From Halictus rubicundus (Eukaryota > Arthropoda > Insecta > Hymenoptera > Halictidae), in contig NC_135151.1 in NCBI RefSeq assembly GCF_050948215.1, positions 20,706,720-20,770,719 on the forward strand: 64,000 nt of DNA, given 5' to 3'. Under the pieces are notes generated by a model. It was given only the letters and a program-made list of their open reading frames with translations, had not been told where the DNA came from and ran no database searches. A program made the translations under genes and the position numbers. Shown piece after piece: positions 25,701-35,555 of this stretch. Position 1 is the stretch's first letter. Each line of letters opens with the position of its first letter.

Positions 25701-27778
25701 CGTTCGACGCGATTTTCGAGATTTACGGGCTTGCTCGCCAAGAATTCATCTCGGTCGGCGTTCAACGGCAGGAATTTCTATTAAAACGGTCCGCGACATG
25801 TTCTGCCAAGAAAGTTTCCGACGATCGTCGGCCGTGTGCGATGCTCAGAGTTTTCCAACGTTAACACGCAGAAGCAAGTTGTCCAGCGGCTGCGCAAAGA
25901 GGTCGAAACGTTCAAGGCGGAGAACGCGAACGGGGCGAAAGTTTCCATCGCGTCCCTTCTTGGGCTGAACAACAATAATCACATTACGAACAATAACGAG
26001 ACCAAGCTGAAGAATGCCGGCAACAACTTCAACACGAAGAACCCGAAGGAGGACTACGAGGAGATTGTCAGGAACGGCGACGTGCCTTCGCCCACGCAGG
26101 ACGCTATACCGAGGAAGTGAGTAACTTTTTAAATATCAAAATAAATGTAAACGCAATTATCCAAAGTCGATTAATTTCTTGATAATAGAATGGAAAAGCT
26201 TTTTGCGCTCTCGGTTTACCTTATTTTGCTCCAGTTATGTTCTACTATTTTCAATGCGGAATTATATGTTCATATTCCTGTGATCGTTTTGTTTCAGAGA
26301 ACGCCGCAGTTCCGTGGAGACAATCTCCGGCGAAGACGATGTTATCGAGGTCTCGATGGACGAGAATTCCAATGAAAAATCAGAGAAGGAAGAGTCGGAG
26401 AAGGAGTCCAAACTCGAGTTGACCGAAGAAATCAATTTCTTGAGCGCCCTCGGTCTTATCACGACTTCAACGTGCGCCGAGTTGCAAAACAGAAGGGCTG
26501 AAAGGAAACGTCGTAGCACGGCGAATCCACAGTTTGTTTATTCCAGTCTTGAAGTGCCAACGGTAATATTGCAGTTTCCGCGTACAAAATATTCTCCCAT
26601 GGTTTCTTTTCATTGTAACAATTGATTATACCGTTGCTCATTTCAGAAACGTAAAAGACACTCGTACCTGCAATCCGGGAATGTTCCTCAAACGCGCCAA
26701 ACAACTGCACGCATGAACGGGCCTTCGCCACCACCTGTAAAAGTTGCACCGCCAAAATCCACGTCACCGCCGTCGTCGAGGGCTGTGATGAAATCTCTGA
26801 TCCCGGTTCAGAAGTCAGCCACGCGACCGAACATTTTGCGAAACGCGACCGAAAGTAAAGTTTACACGAATAAGACCAAGGTTGAGAACGGGCCCAATCA
26901 AATACAATTGCCTGTACCGACTGTGAAGTCTGTTCAATCGATCGGCAACAAGGCTGTTCATATACCAGGCTTGCCCTCCAGCTTGACTATCGAGAGAATC
27001 AGTAATGACTCGGCAGTCTGTATAAGCTGTAGGAATCCAGGTACGTTGAAACCGTCCAACCGATGACAGTGTTGGTTTAAAGAGATCATGATGTATTGTA
27101 TTCATGGGTATTGTATTGCAACAGGGACGCTGACGATATGCGAAAATTGTGCGTCGAACTATCACGTGTCCTGTCACTCCATATCACCGGCGCCCCCACG
27201 GATATGTCCCAAGTGCGCTTTAATAGAGGAGGAAGAGATCGATGACGCCGAAGACGGGGAAGATGACGAAGACGAGAGACGCCCGGTGTTCAAGAAGGAC
27301 GAAGAATTCGGTAAATCGTCCTTGGTTTTTGAAAGGATTTGTACCTGTAGTAACGTTGATCGTGTGATTGACAAAAAAGTTCTTGTTTCCTGCAGACACT
27401 AGCTTGTTTATGAATGTTCGTGGCACGCTTATCTCTTCGCGGCACCGTCCGGAATTTAGTATATGTATATTCTGTATACACTCGATGAAGGCTCTTCCGG
27501 TTGTATTCGATAACCGAAAGTTGTCATGTACATTTGGACGGTGAAAAGATATGAAAAAGAAAGAAAAAAAAAATATAAAATAAAAACGTTTCGCGGTTAA
27601 AAGATAAGATGGGCGGAAAAAAAGAGTTAAATATTGTGTAGATAATGCAGGCACGTTGTTTCAATGGTGAGCAGGAAATTGTGTAACATGGGTCCACAAT
27701 TTCTAGATTTAACGTGCAACGAGGTATCGCAGCGTTGCCGCAGACTTTATTGAACGTAAGCACACAGAGAGAATAATC

Positions 27779-27813
<35 letters not shown>

Positions 27814-28371
27814 TGAGAGCAGCCTGCCGGGAGAAGTGTTCGCGAGTGAGACCGGCTCCTCGAATACGGCTGAAGGATTTGCAATTAAGAAGAACTTTTT
27901 GGTCGATCGTCAGTAATAGGGCACAAAAAAGCAACGTGTATTGAACGCGAAATATCTTGCAGAGGAGAAAGAGAGAGAAAGATATGAGCTGCGCGAGCGA
28001 AACTCGGATCTGAGATTGCAGGTTTACGAGTTGGAAAAACGCTCACAACTACTCGGCCAGTCACTTCAGGTTCGTCCTGTGGCCTGCGTAGAAAGAAATT
28101 GATAAACTTTTTATTTTTCATTTGGAATGCTGTTCGATTATTTCACGAGACTAAATATTTTCTATCTCTTTTGTTTTTTCATCAGTGAGAACCTGCAAGA
28201 TCTCTACGTTTTTTCTTGTCTTCTTCGTTTCCAATATTATTTTCCAAGGGCATATCGATTGCTTTCAGAATTCGACACTGACACTTTGATTTCCTGAAAA
28301 ATCGATTTGTCTCTGAAGTTGTGTAACGTCTGTTAGCGTACCTACCGTAGAGTCTATGTATATACATACAT

Positions 28372-28434
<63 letters not shown>

Positions 28435-30061
28435 TATGTGTATATATATAAATAACATATAAATATTTATATATATGTATATATAAATTAGTCTTCTTAA
28501 ATTAGATGGCTCGTTACGTTCAATGTGTGCACTATTCGTCTGCAGCAACAGTTTTATCCGTTAATCCGTATAAAACACGGAATGCACGATGCTTCCTTCA
28601 CGAACGGTTTCGTATTTTCAAACGAGTATTCGTCTTTTATTCTTGAACTTGAATTACATATTGATTTTGCATTATTAGCTACAAATATAGATATTTAAGT
28701 CGAACACAGAACAACGTATTTGTCTTTGTGAACAACGTATTTGTCCTTTGTGAACAACGTATTAAGAGATTACGTCTATGTGTTGAAAGATCGGTGATAT
28801 TATTCGAGTTCGATTTATTCGTTACATCGTACATTTCTAGCATGCGCATCATTGTTCGAATATTATCAATTAGAAGATCAACGTGAAGTTTTTTTCTGTA
28901 TGTGTTTTCAATGTCTCGAGTTACCGGTGTGTTGAACTAACGGTACTATTTCTCTTTCAACAGCTACAACATCGCACGCGCCAGGAATTATTAGGAAAGC
29001 AAGAGAAGACGCAGAGATCTATAAAACGAATTCTGGACTTCATAAACCTGATGCAGCTCAGAAAAAGCGGGGATTCTCAACCGCCATCGGCATCAGCCAG
29101 TTGCCCTCCTCGACCTTCCTCATCCCAATCTCTTCAAACAACGTCGCTTCATCAACCGTCAACCAGTCGGACATTGGGTCTTCCACAACAATCAGCACCG
29201 AACAACGAGAAAACGTGCCCTACTCCTCCATCGTCCTCAATCAGTTGCCTCGATCAAGCATCGCCTATATCGACCGGTCAGAGCCTCAAGTGTCCTACAC
29301 CTACCAGTTACCAGTCAGCAGCGTGCAATCCGAAAAGCATCAGTCATACCTCATCGTCAAAAAGATCACAGAACCGTCACGACGGGCAAGTCAGTCTTCC
29401 GAAGACCAAAGTCACAGCGCAATGCTCAACTACAAGCTGCCAATCTCATCAACCTACAATCCCCGGGTTCAGACCGAAATCTCTGTCGCCCAGTCATCCG
29501 TGTTCGTCGGTAAACAGTTGCCCGACGCCGCTAATCGTAACCGTAAGAAGCAAACAAACCGCGCAGTGCCCGCCCTCAACCGCATCATCGATACCGAGAA
29601 TCTCTCCATCACGGCCGAGTATCAGCTGGAACGATCGACACTCAACGGCCGGAAGTCCCGTGCCAGACAAGCAAGGAACAAATTCGGCGTTAACCAACTG
29701 CGATCCGCCCGAGCCACCGAAATCCTACTGCCTACCTACGATAATACAGAGTCCGACAAGCAACTGCAAATCACAAAGTCAACCGAGTCAGAGGAAGCAG
29801 CAGGCGTGTTCAGTAGTCGTCCGAAATACCGGCCCAGATCCGGTGGTCTTATCCACTCATTGTTCGCAGGCCATAACAAGTCCTATATCGTCACCGATAA
29901 TTCTCGAGAGCCACGAGACCTCGGCTCACCTGACAAAGATACCGTCGTCTGTCGGCAACAGTTGTACCATCAAGACTACCAGCAGCTGGAGTCAGTCGAA
30001 CGAAACGAATCTCCGGTCCAATTGCAGCGCGGTGCCCTCACAAAATTCTTCGAGCACGTGA
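16768..30061 (+). CDS. PHF21A: PHF21A/BHC80-like PHD finger protein, frame A isoform (9 exons)
   Basis: Exons are 16768-16845, 20387-20419, 21306-21371, 25872-26116, 26298-26562, 26647-27040, 27125-27310, 27963-28069 and 28964-30061, giving 823 aa. The N-terminal coiled coil (KSLQEEILAVQNKLKNAI, KLKDDPNNTDVLGQIQKI, VVQRLRKEVE) matches the PHF21A start. Residues 185-217 carry EINFLSALGLIT and RRAERKRRSTANP, the family signature before the PHD. The C4HC3 PHD finger is Cys354/357, Cys366/369, His374, Cys377, Cys388/391; the usual Trp before the last CxxC is Arg. Exon 8 and the start of exon 9 encode the leucine zipper (RYELRERNSDLRLQ, QEKTQRSIKRILDFINLM). The tail is Ser/Pro/Thr/Cys-rich. In vertebrates BHC80 reads unmethylated H3K4 within the LSD1-CoREST complex. 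The last exon is also open in another frame (see the frame B entry). Confidence 0.92.
18870..20050. repeat. Satellite with 327-bp higher-order unit (PHF21A-like intron 1)
   Basis: Monomers carry aaatatttagtaactgtctg, with starts at 18881, 18987, 19093, 19200, 19314, 19420, 19527, 19641, 19746, 19852 and 19966. Spacings are 106,106,107,114 / 106,107,114 / 105,106,114. The 114-bp monomers carry an 8-bp insertion (within tactacttgcacgtatcgg). The trimer 18987-19313 is nearly identical to 19314-19640, giving a 327-bp higher-order period. Minus-strand frames stay open because 327 is divisible by three; I do not take them as genes. The rest of intron 1 (16846-18869 and 20051-20386) shows only a CT tract at 17811-17867. 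Confidence 0.9.
20492..20660. mobile_element. Degenerate GACTGC-ended MITE (PHF21A-like intron 2)
   Basis: The left end TAGACTGCAGACC and the right end ggtccgcaatcca are imperfect inverted copies of the family found intact at 50669-50863. It appears to be a fifth, older member. The rest of intron 2 (20420-21305) shows nothing else. Confidence 0.55.
22585..23452 (-). mobile_element. hAT element remnant inserted in the mariner end
   Basis: Ends tagtgttcct and aggaacacta are inverted repeats. Subterminal copies of tttctcgagaaa are typical of hAT elements. Flanking octamers gtaataag (22577-22584) and cccataag (23453-23460) share their last five bases and fit a worn 8-bp target duplication. Inside, on the minus strand, 23125-22751 encodes 124 aa. 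It ends LLDVLYTIKPTSTQNARTFS, which matches the hAT C-terminal dimerisation motif (IPPTS...ERxFS in the family). The catalytic part is missing, so it is a non-autonomous deletion derivative. Confidence 0.75.
23592..23995 (+). pseudogene. mariner transposase, N-terminal half, broken
   Basis: Plus-strand translation gives IRRCILFHFHAGFNVTTKEI, PWFRRFPAGDYDLSDRPRSG and IQRHLHEMGKAYRQGIWVPH. This is the helix-turn-helix and WVPH linker region of mariner transposases. A TAG interrupts the frame near 23881 and the catalytic DDE half is absent, replaced by AT-rich non-coding sequence. It cannot make an active enzyme. Confidence 0.85.
27396..27544 (+). CDS. Possible alternative terminal exon of the PHF21A-like gene
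   Basis: A strong acceptor (gttcttgtttcctgcag) ends at 27395. Joined to the exon 7 donor at 27310, the frame continues in phase (split codon GAC) as DTSLFMNVRGTLISS for 49 residues to TGA at 27542-27544. AATAAA follows at 27579-27584. The result would be a 471-aa isoform with the PHD finger but no leucine zipper. The evidence is splice-site quality, phase and the poly(A) signal only; the encoded tail has no domain. Confidence 0.4.
27774..27816 (+). repeat. GA-rich tract upstream of the 107-nt exon
   Basis: A nearly pure (GA)n run lies in intron 7 about 150 nt before the 107-nt exon. Purine-rich intronic tracts can recruit splicing regulators or GAGA-type factors; which one applies here is unknown. 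Confidence 0.7.
27963..28069 (+). CDS. PHF21A: 107-nt cassette-like exon 8 of the PHF21A-like gene (frame switch)
   Basis: It encodes EEKERERYELRERNSDLRLQ and a further 16 residues, the first half of the leucine zipper. At 107 nt it is not a multiple of three. The acceptor has almost no pyrimidine tract (gcgaaatatcttgcag) and the donor is CAG|GTTCGT, lacking the consensus purine at +3 and A at +4. The exon starts with the purine run AGGAGAAAGAGAGAGAAAG, like an exonic splicing enhancer. Exon 7 ends in phase 1, so inclusion gives codon GAG and frame A in exon 9. Skipping gives codon GCT and frame B. Coding status follows from family homology; alternative use is inferred. Confidence 0.85.
28376..28450. 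repeat. (TA)n microsatellite in intron 8
   Basis: An almost perfect TA run of about 50 bp is followed by TATG/TATA variants. It lies between the 107-nt exon and the dual-frame exon. Confidence 0.95.
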
Positions 30062-30873
30062 AATTGGAAGAAGCGCATATACCAGCGCCATCTCGAGCAA
30101 AGCTAGTATACAAAAGCGACAATGTTTCCGAAAGAAACGAGTTGGATATCAGCGAAGTCGCGGACGAGGATACGAATAGCAACGAGTACGTTAGCAAAAC
30201 GTCCTTGTCCAACGATGTCGTCCACGACGATTACCCCAATCGTGAGGTGAAGCAGACGAACAACTGGTTGGGGAATCGAGTCGCGACGAAAAAGAACAAG
30301 AAACCCAACAACGGTAACAAAGGGATCGATTCTTTTGATTCTGTGCCTAGCTCGATTACGAGAACCGCCGACATTATTACGTATGAACGTAAGCGTCCTG
30401 TTCCGTTCGTGAGGGTCGATTGCGAGCCCGATGACGATGAGGGGGACAATACGCTGGCCAGGACATTTCAAACCGACGTAACTTATCCGAGGCGTATCGC
30501 GTCTCTCACAGAAATTGTATCGGACAATCGAAGGGATCGACACGATTCGGCGTCCCTATGTAACGCACAAAGCAATTTCTTGGAGCTTCGCAACGAGGTA
30601 TCAGTTCCTGATGATAAGGCTGACACCGAGAGACAAGACTTATCCAGTGGCAGACGTTCAACCAGCAGCAGTAGCGGTAGTAGCACCAGCGACAGCGACA
30701 CACCGGAACAAGCGATGAACGATACTGTTAAGTACTCACGGCGACGATTGTCCGGAAAAGAGTACAAGGAACGTTTGGGCATTAATGCTGTATCTCCGGA
30801 GAGCATGAAGGTGCTCGAACAGTTCGAGTCGGCTATGCTGGAAACTGAATGTAGCAATGCTGCCACTTGCTAG
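28964..30873 (+). CDS. Exon 9 frame B: alternative C-terminus of the PHF21A-like gene
   Basis: Read in phase 1 from the same acceptor (ctctttcaacag), this exon is open for 636 codons. It starts TTSHAPGIIRKAREDAEIYK and ends MKVLEQFESAMLETECSNAA plus two residues before TAG. Frame A overlaps it to 30061; beyond that only frame B is open. Joining 27310 directly to 28964 (exon 8 skipped) makes a 1058-aa protein with PHD finger but no zipper. The tail has YxLPxSS-like motifs (LNQLPRSS, YQLPVSS, YKLPISS), an acidic stretch (CEPDDDEG), a Ser run (SGRRSTSSSSGSSTSDSDTP) and a charged C-terminus (RRRLSGKEYKERLGINAVSP). I recognise no domain. It could instead be reached from an unseen upstream exon, or reflect an assembly indel. 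Confidence 0.75.
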
Positions 30874-33339
30874 ACTTAGTTAGATTAGAATGCGGTATTA
30901 ACGTGCTGATTATGCTCATCGCTAGATCGTTTTTTTTTCTTTCACTGAACGATAATGGTTGACGATTTTGTACGAAACGGTAAGGTTTCTCACGCAGGCG
31001 CGTATGTATTTACGTTCGGGAGGATTTTGTTGAACGTATATTTTCGAGAGAAATTTCAATCCGTGTATGTGTTTAGTACTGCATTTCAGTCTGTTACTTA
31101 TCTAGGGATACCGAAAAAGGAAAAGAGAATTAGGTTACTCGTAATGGCTAATTGAGCTTGCTAGGCAGTTCCTACTTTCCGTACTGCCTTCAAAAACAAT
31201 GCAATCGAATTGTTATATCAACACTGTAACTACTACCGCGTCGATAACGATGGTAGTTAAGTACCATTTGCGTTTCACTCTATACAAAGATGGATATAAT
31301 TCATGATTTCTATTCTATTAGACGCGTTATCCGTTCGTTTATTTATTGATTGTTGTTCATTAGGCTCTTTCGTGATAGTTGACGAACCTTGAGGACCAAG
31401 TTCGAGTTACTTTCATTTGAATCGAGTATGATTTCACGAGAAATTAACGAAGATCCTAACTTAATTACGCGTAGTCGTTACGAATTCGTTTACCCATAAT
31501 GCTCCTCGCAGACCAACGTAACGAACCACTGTGCTTTGTGATTTTGTAAAACAAAAACAAGAAATTGTCTACGTTAACGTTTAATTGAGTTTTAAGTCAA
31601 TTGAAATTCTTGTTTCGTTGATATTCGCGATACCAACGGTTTAGAAAACGCACATATCCGACAGATTATGATCTGTGAGAACGTAGGAAGACTTTAAAAA
31701 AAAAAAAAAGAAGTCTGCGTACGTGAGCCGAGTCATATTACCATACTGCCTTAATAGTAATTTAAAAATGGTACATTTTACAATAATTTCTATGGATAAG
31801 CACGTGATGTGTGTACGACTCAATAGACTGATTTGGACGTCGCCATATTGAAATTAAGAGGCATAAACGGAGAAAAGGGAAAGGATAATCAAAACTCGTT
31901 ACCGTAATCGAAAACCTAGGCGTTAAGGTTGCGTGTACGTTAACAGGTAGATTTCAGGAAACGTTATATCAGAGTAACGTACTATCTTAATTTTACGATT
32001 TCCGATAGAGTTTCTTACGAAAGGAGTGTAATAGAGCTATGTATTCCTTCTTTTTAACGTTTTACGGTCGAGGCGAGTGCTTCGAATGGAAGACAGAAAC
32101 GTTGTCATTATTATTTTTAGCGTACCGTTTTCGAGAGCATTTCCTTCGGTAAACTAATGTAGCAGTACATACTCACTACATTTTTATTCGAGGCGTACGC
32201 GGATGTCTTTCACCAATTAAATTGTGCCGAACACTACGATTACGAGATATAACCAGAATCACGAAGTGATCGTAGAGACGATTCGTCCGATATTTATTGC
32301 GTTTCCGTTTTCTTGTTTTACGATTACCGTCAGTTTGTCGAAAAAAAAAATACTTTCAACTAGTGTGTAAAACGACAAAAAAAAAAATGGTACACAAAAG
32401 GTAAAAAAAAAAGAAGTAAGAGAGGAAAGATGAAATTGTTATGCAATGTAGGCAACGAGATTTAGATCCAAATTCGTATTTTTATGAATAAAGTCGAATT
32501 GAGAAATGCAACGAACTGTAGATTTGCAAGCTGTTTGCCAATTAACACCGAGCGGCGAGAAACAGATCAAAGCGAAATAAAAGAAGAAGAAACTCGCGAA
32601 TAGTTTATTCCAAACGAATCCTTTCTCAAGCTTTGCAAAACTGATTCAATTACGAAGGTTTCGAGCGAGACAGGGATTTTTCGACAGGATATTTGTGCAA
32701 CCGGTGTAATAATTTTTATTTTCCATATTGACGAACAACGGTGATGGATAGAGGGGAATTCTCGACTCGGACAAACACTCGGCTAATGATATGTAAATAT
32801 AGCGGAGCTAATCAAGCGGCTGTGCCAACAGGCTGCAAGAAGAGATCGGTAGTGGCGCGCGAGTGTTCGATAGCCGATGCATTTGTGCCCGGCATGCACA
32901 CACGTATCGTGGCGCAGTAACCCGCGTACATATTTAATGGTCGCACGTTAATTGCGCACTGTTTGCCCGTTCCCCGTTCTACGCCCCCATCCCCATACAC
33001 ACCGCCATTCTCATCACCCTTTCTCTATCCGCCCTTCTCCTTTGTTAGTTTCTACCGGAGTTTAATTTTAACCAATTTATCTCGGCCGCTCGATCGTTCA
33101 TCATTGGAATCGCTGTGGAACACGAATCACGAGGCATCGTGAATTTTCGCATACTCATTTCCTCTCCCATCTTCTCCACACATTTTTTGTTTCACGCCTA
33201 CGAATTACGCCCTGTCAACTTTATCGTAACGATTTACATAACCTTCAAAGGATTCGAGCTGCGGACGTTCGAATCAGTACCAATACAAATTTATTATTAG
33301 ATGGATTTTAACAGCATAAACTTGCTGTTGTGTTAAATA
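30874..33339 (+). other. Probable 3' UTR and downstream flank of the PHF21A-like gene
   Basis: The AT-rich sequence has no further long frame. AATAAA hexamers occur at 32487-32492 and again near 32577. A-runs lie at 31,696, 32,341, 32,379 and 32,406. I see no repeat or RNA gene; part may be 3' UTR, the rest spacer. Confidence 0.5.
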
Positions 33340-34445
33340 ATTTTTATTTCTCGAAAATTATTTTGAACAAGAATATTAATTGTTCCAGCATTAAATATTG
33401 CTAATTTCTCGAAAATTATTTTAAACAGGAATATTAATTGTTCAAACGATTTCAACTTTAAATAGATACATTTACCGTAGAATTAAATATTGCTAATTTC
33501 TCGAAAATTATTTTAAACAAGAATATTAATTGTTCGAACGATTTCAACTTTAAATAGCTCAAACTTCCCCTAGAATTAAATGTTGCTAATTTCTCGAAAA
33601 TTATTTTAAACAAGAAGATTAATTGTTCGGACGATTTCAACTTTAAATAGATAAATTTCCCGTAGAATTAAATATTGCCAATTTCTCGAAAATTATCTTA
33701 AACAAGAATATTAATTGTTCGAACGATTTCAACTTTAAATAGCTCAAACTTCCCGTAGAATTAAATGTTGCTAATTTCTCGAAAATTATTTTAAACAAGA
33801 AGATTAATTGTTCGGACGATTTCAACTTTAAATAGCTCAAACTTCCCCTAGAATTAAATGTTGCTAATTTCTCGAAAATTATTTTAAACAAGAAGATTAA
33901 TTGTTCGGACGATTTCAACTTTAAATAAATTTCCCGTAGAATTAAATATTGCTAATTTCTCGAAAATTATTTTAAACAAGAATATTAATTGTTCTAACGA
34001 TTTCAACTTTAAATAGCTCAAACTTCCCGTAGAACTAAATGTTGCTAATTTCTCGAAAATTATTTTAAACAAGAATATTAATTGTTCGGACGATTTCAAC
34101 TTTAAATAGCTCAAACTTCCCCTAGAATTAAATGTTGCTAATTTCTCGAAAATTATTTTAAACAAGAAGATTAATTGTTCGGACGATTTCAACTTTAAAT
34201 AGATAAATTTCCCGTAGAATTAAATATTACTAATTTCTCGAAAATTATTTTAAACAAGAATATTAATTGTTCTAACGATTTCAACTTTAAATAGCTCAAA
34301 CTTCCCGTAGAACTAAATGTTGCTAATTTCTCGAAAATTATTTTAAACAAGAATATTAATTGTTGGAACGATTTCAACTTTAAATAGCTCAAACTTCCCC
34401 TAGAATTAAATATTTCTAATGTCTCGAAAATTGTTCTAAACAAGA
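33340..34445. repeat. 92/93-bp satellite, about 12 copies
   Basis: The core ctaatttctcgaaaattat recurs at 33401, 33493, 33586, 33678, 33771, 33864, 33952, 34045, 34138, 34230, 34323 and, diverged, 34416. Spacing is 92 or 93 bp with one 88-bp unit. Copies alternate between ends cttcccctagaatt and cttcccgtagaatt. The minus strand is open within 93-bp runs, giving a 31-residue repeat around EQLIFLFKIIFEKLATFNS; each 92- or 88-bp unit breaks the frame, so coding is unlikely. Confidence 0.93.
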
Positions 34446-35210
34446 ATATCAGGGACTCATTTTTCATTTATTTAAAATCTCCGAATTTTTAGAAAGTATT
34501 CTTCAATGCTATAGTTGCCGGAAAACGAATATTTGGTATTTCCTTGCTGTTGGAACAAAATTGGTTCGATGAGAATTTTAAAGAATATTTCTGCCCAGTT
34601 TTTAACAAGAATAATATTCGTAAGGTTCGAAATATATAATGCGTTATGACGTTTGAATATTTGATTTTGTCATGAGGCTTCTTTATGGTCCCTCTTGGTC
34701 ACGTTTCAAGTAGGAATCGTGCTCTTCGGTAGATAAGAATCGGAAGTAAATTTGCGTGGTTCGTAGATAAAGCTGGAACGGCGAACGTTACCACTCGAAT
34801 GTTGTCTCCATGGTACAGCGTATGGTCGCCAGATGGGCAAACATCGTCCGGGGACATTTTTACACGACGCGAATTCGAATTGCGTGGGTCGCACGGTGTT
34901 CCCTTTCTGCGATCGATTCAATCGGAAGTTCGTAATATAATCCGCGTGGCGAAATGTTATTATAACCGTTTCAAGTGTCGTCGATCAGGAAGCTGTTGCG
35001 GGCGGTCATTCACCCGGGGAACTTCGACGAATTTCACAAAGGTATTTAGATCCACTTTTTCTCACTTTTCATGTTAACCATATCCATATTATTAACACTC
35101 ATTCATCTACTTTCTTTCCTATTTTTTAAATACTTGCTGAAGGGTCTTGAGGTAAAGTTTGGAAAAAAGATACTGAATACGCTAAATTATGAATAATTTT
35201 ATCACCTTCA

Positions 35211-35555
35211 TACAGGGTGTCCCTATGTTTACAACCGTGGAGGGGGTGATTCTATATAAGTAAATAAGTCCAAAATACCGGATGAATTTTTTTCATTTGC
35301 GGTTTTGTTTCCGAGAAAATCGAATTTAAAGTTTCGACGGGTTCGCGTGCTATAGTATATGCAGGAAGTAGAATTGGTTGGTCGCGATCAGACGCGTCAG
35401 ACGATTCCTATCGAATATCATGCATATTCGCTGCATTTTGAAACCCGATTTTCTCGAAAACGAAGCTTCGGGTGAAAAAATTTTATCCTACATTTTCGGC
35501 TTGTTTTCTCACGTAGAATCACCTCCTCCTCGGTTGTACCATCAATGCCTGTATA
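35211..35555. mobile_element. TACAGGGTG-ended MITE, both ends present
   Basis: The left end TACAGGGTGTCCC...acaaccgtggagggggtgat is mirrored by the right end, which contains atcacctcctcctcggttgt and finishes CCTGTA. The imperfect arms are about 40 bp. It is 345 bp and non-coding. The sequence around it (34,446-35,210 and 35,556-37,438) shows nothing I can name. Confidence 0.75.

Noticed and set aside
27311..27402. Read-through of exon 7 (GKSSLVFERICTCSNV...) as coding
   Set aside because: It follows a good donor (TTCG|GTAAAT), and the homologous leucine-zipper sequence resumes at 27963, so it is intronic in the main transcript.
28964..30873. A single sequencing indel as the whole explanation for frames A and B
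   Set aside because: One indel can join two frames but does not explain why both stay open over the same 1.1 kb while the third frame is closed. It remains possible as a partial explanation and is listed as an alternative.
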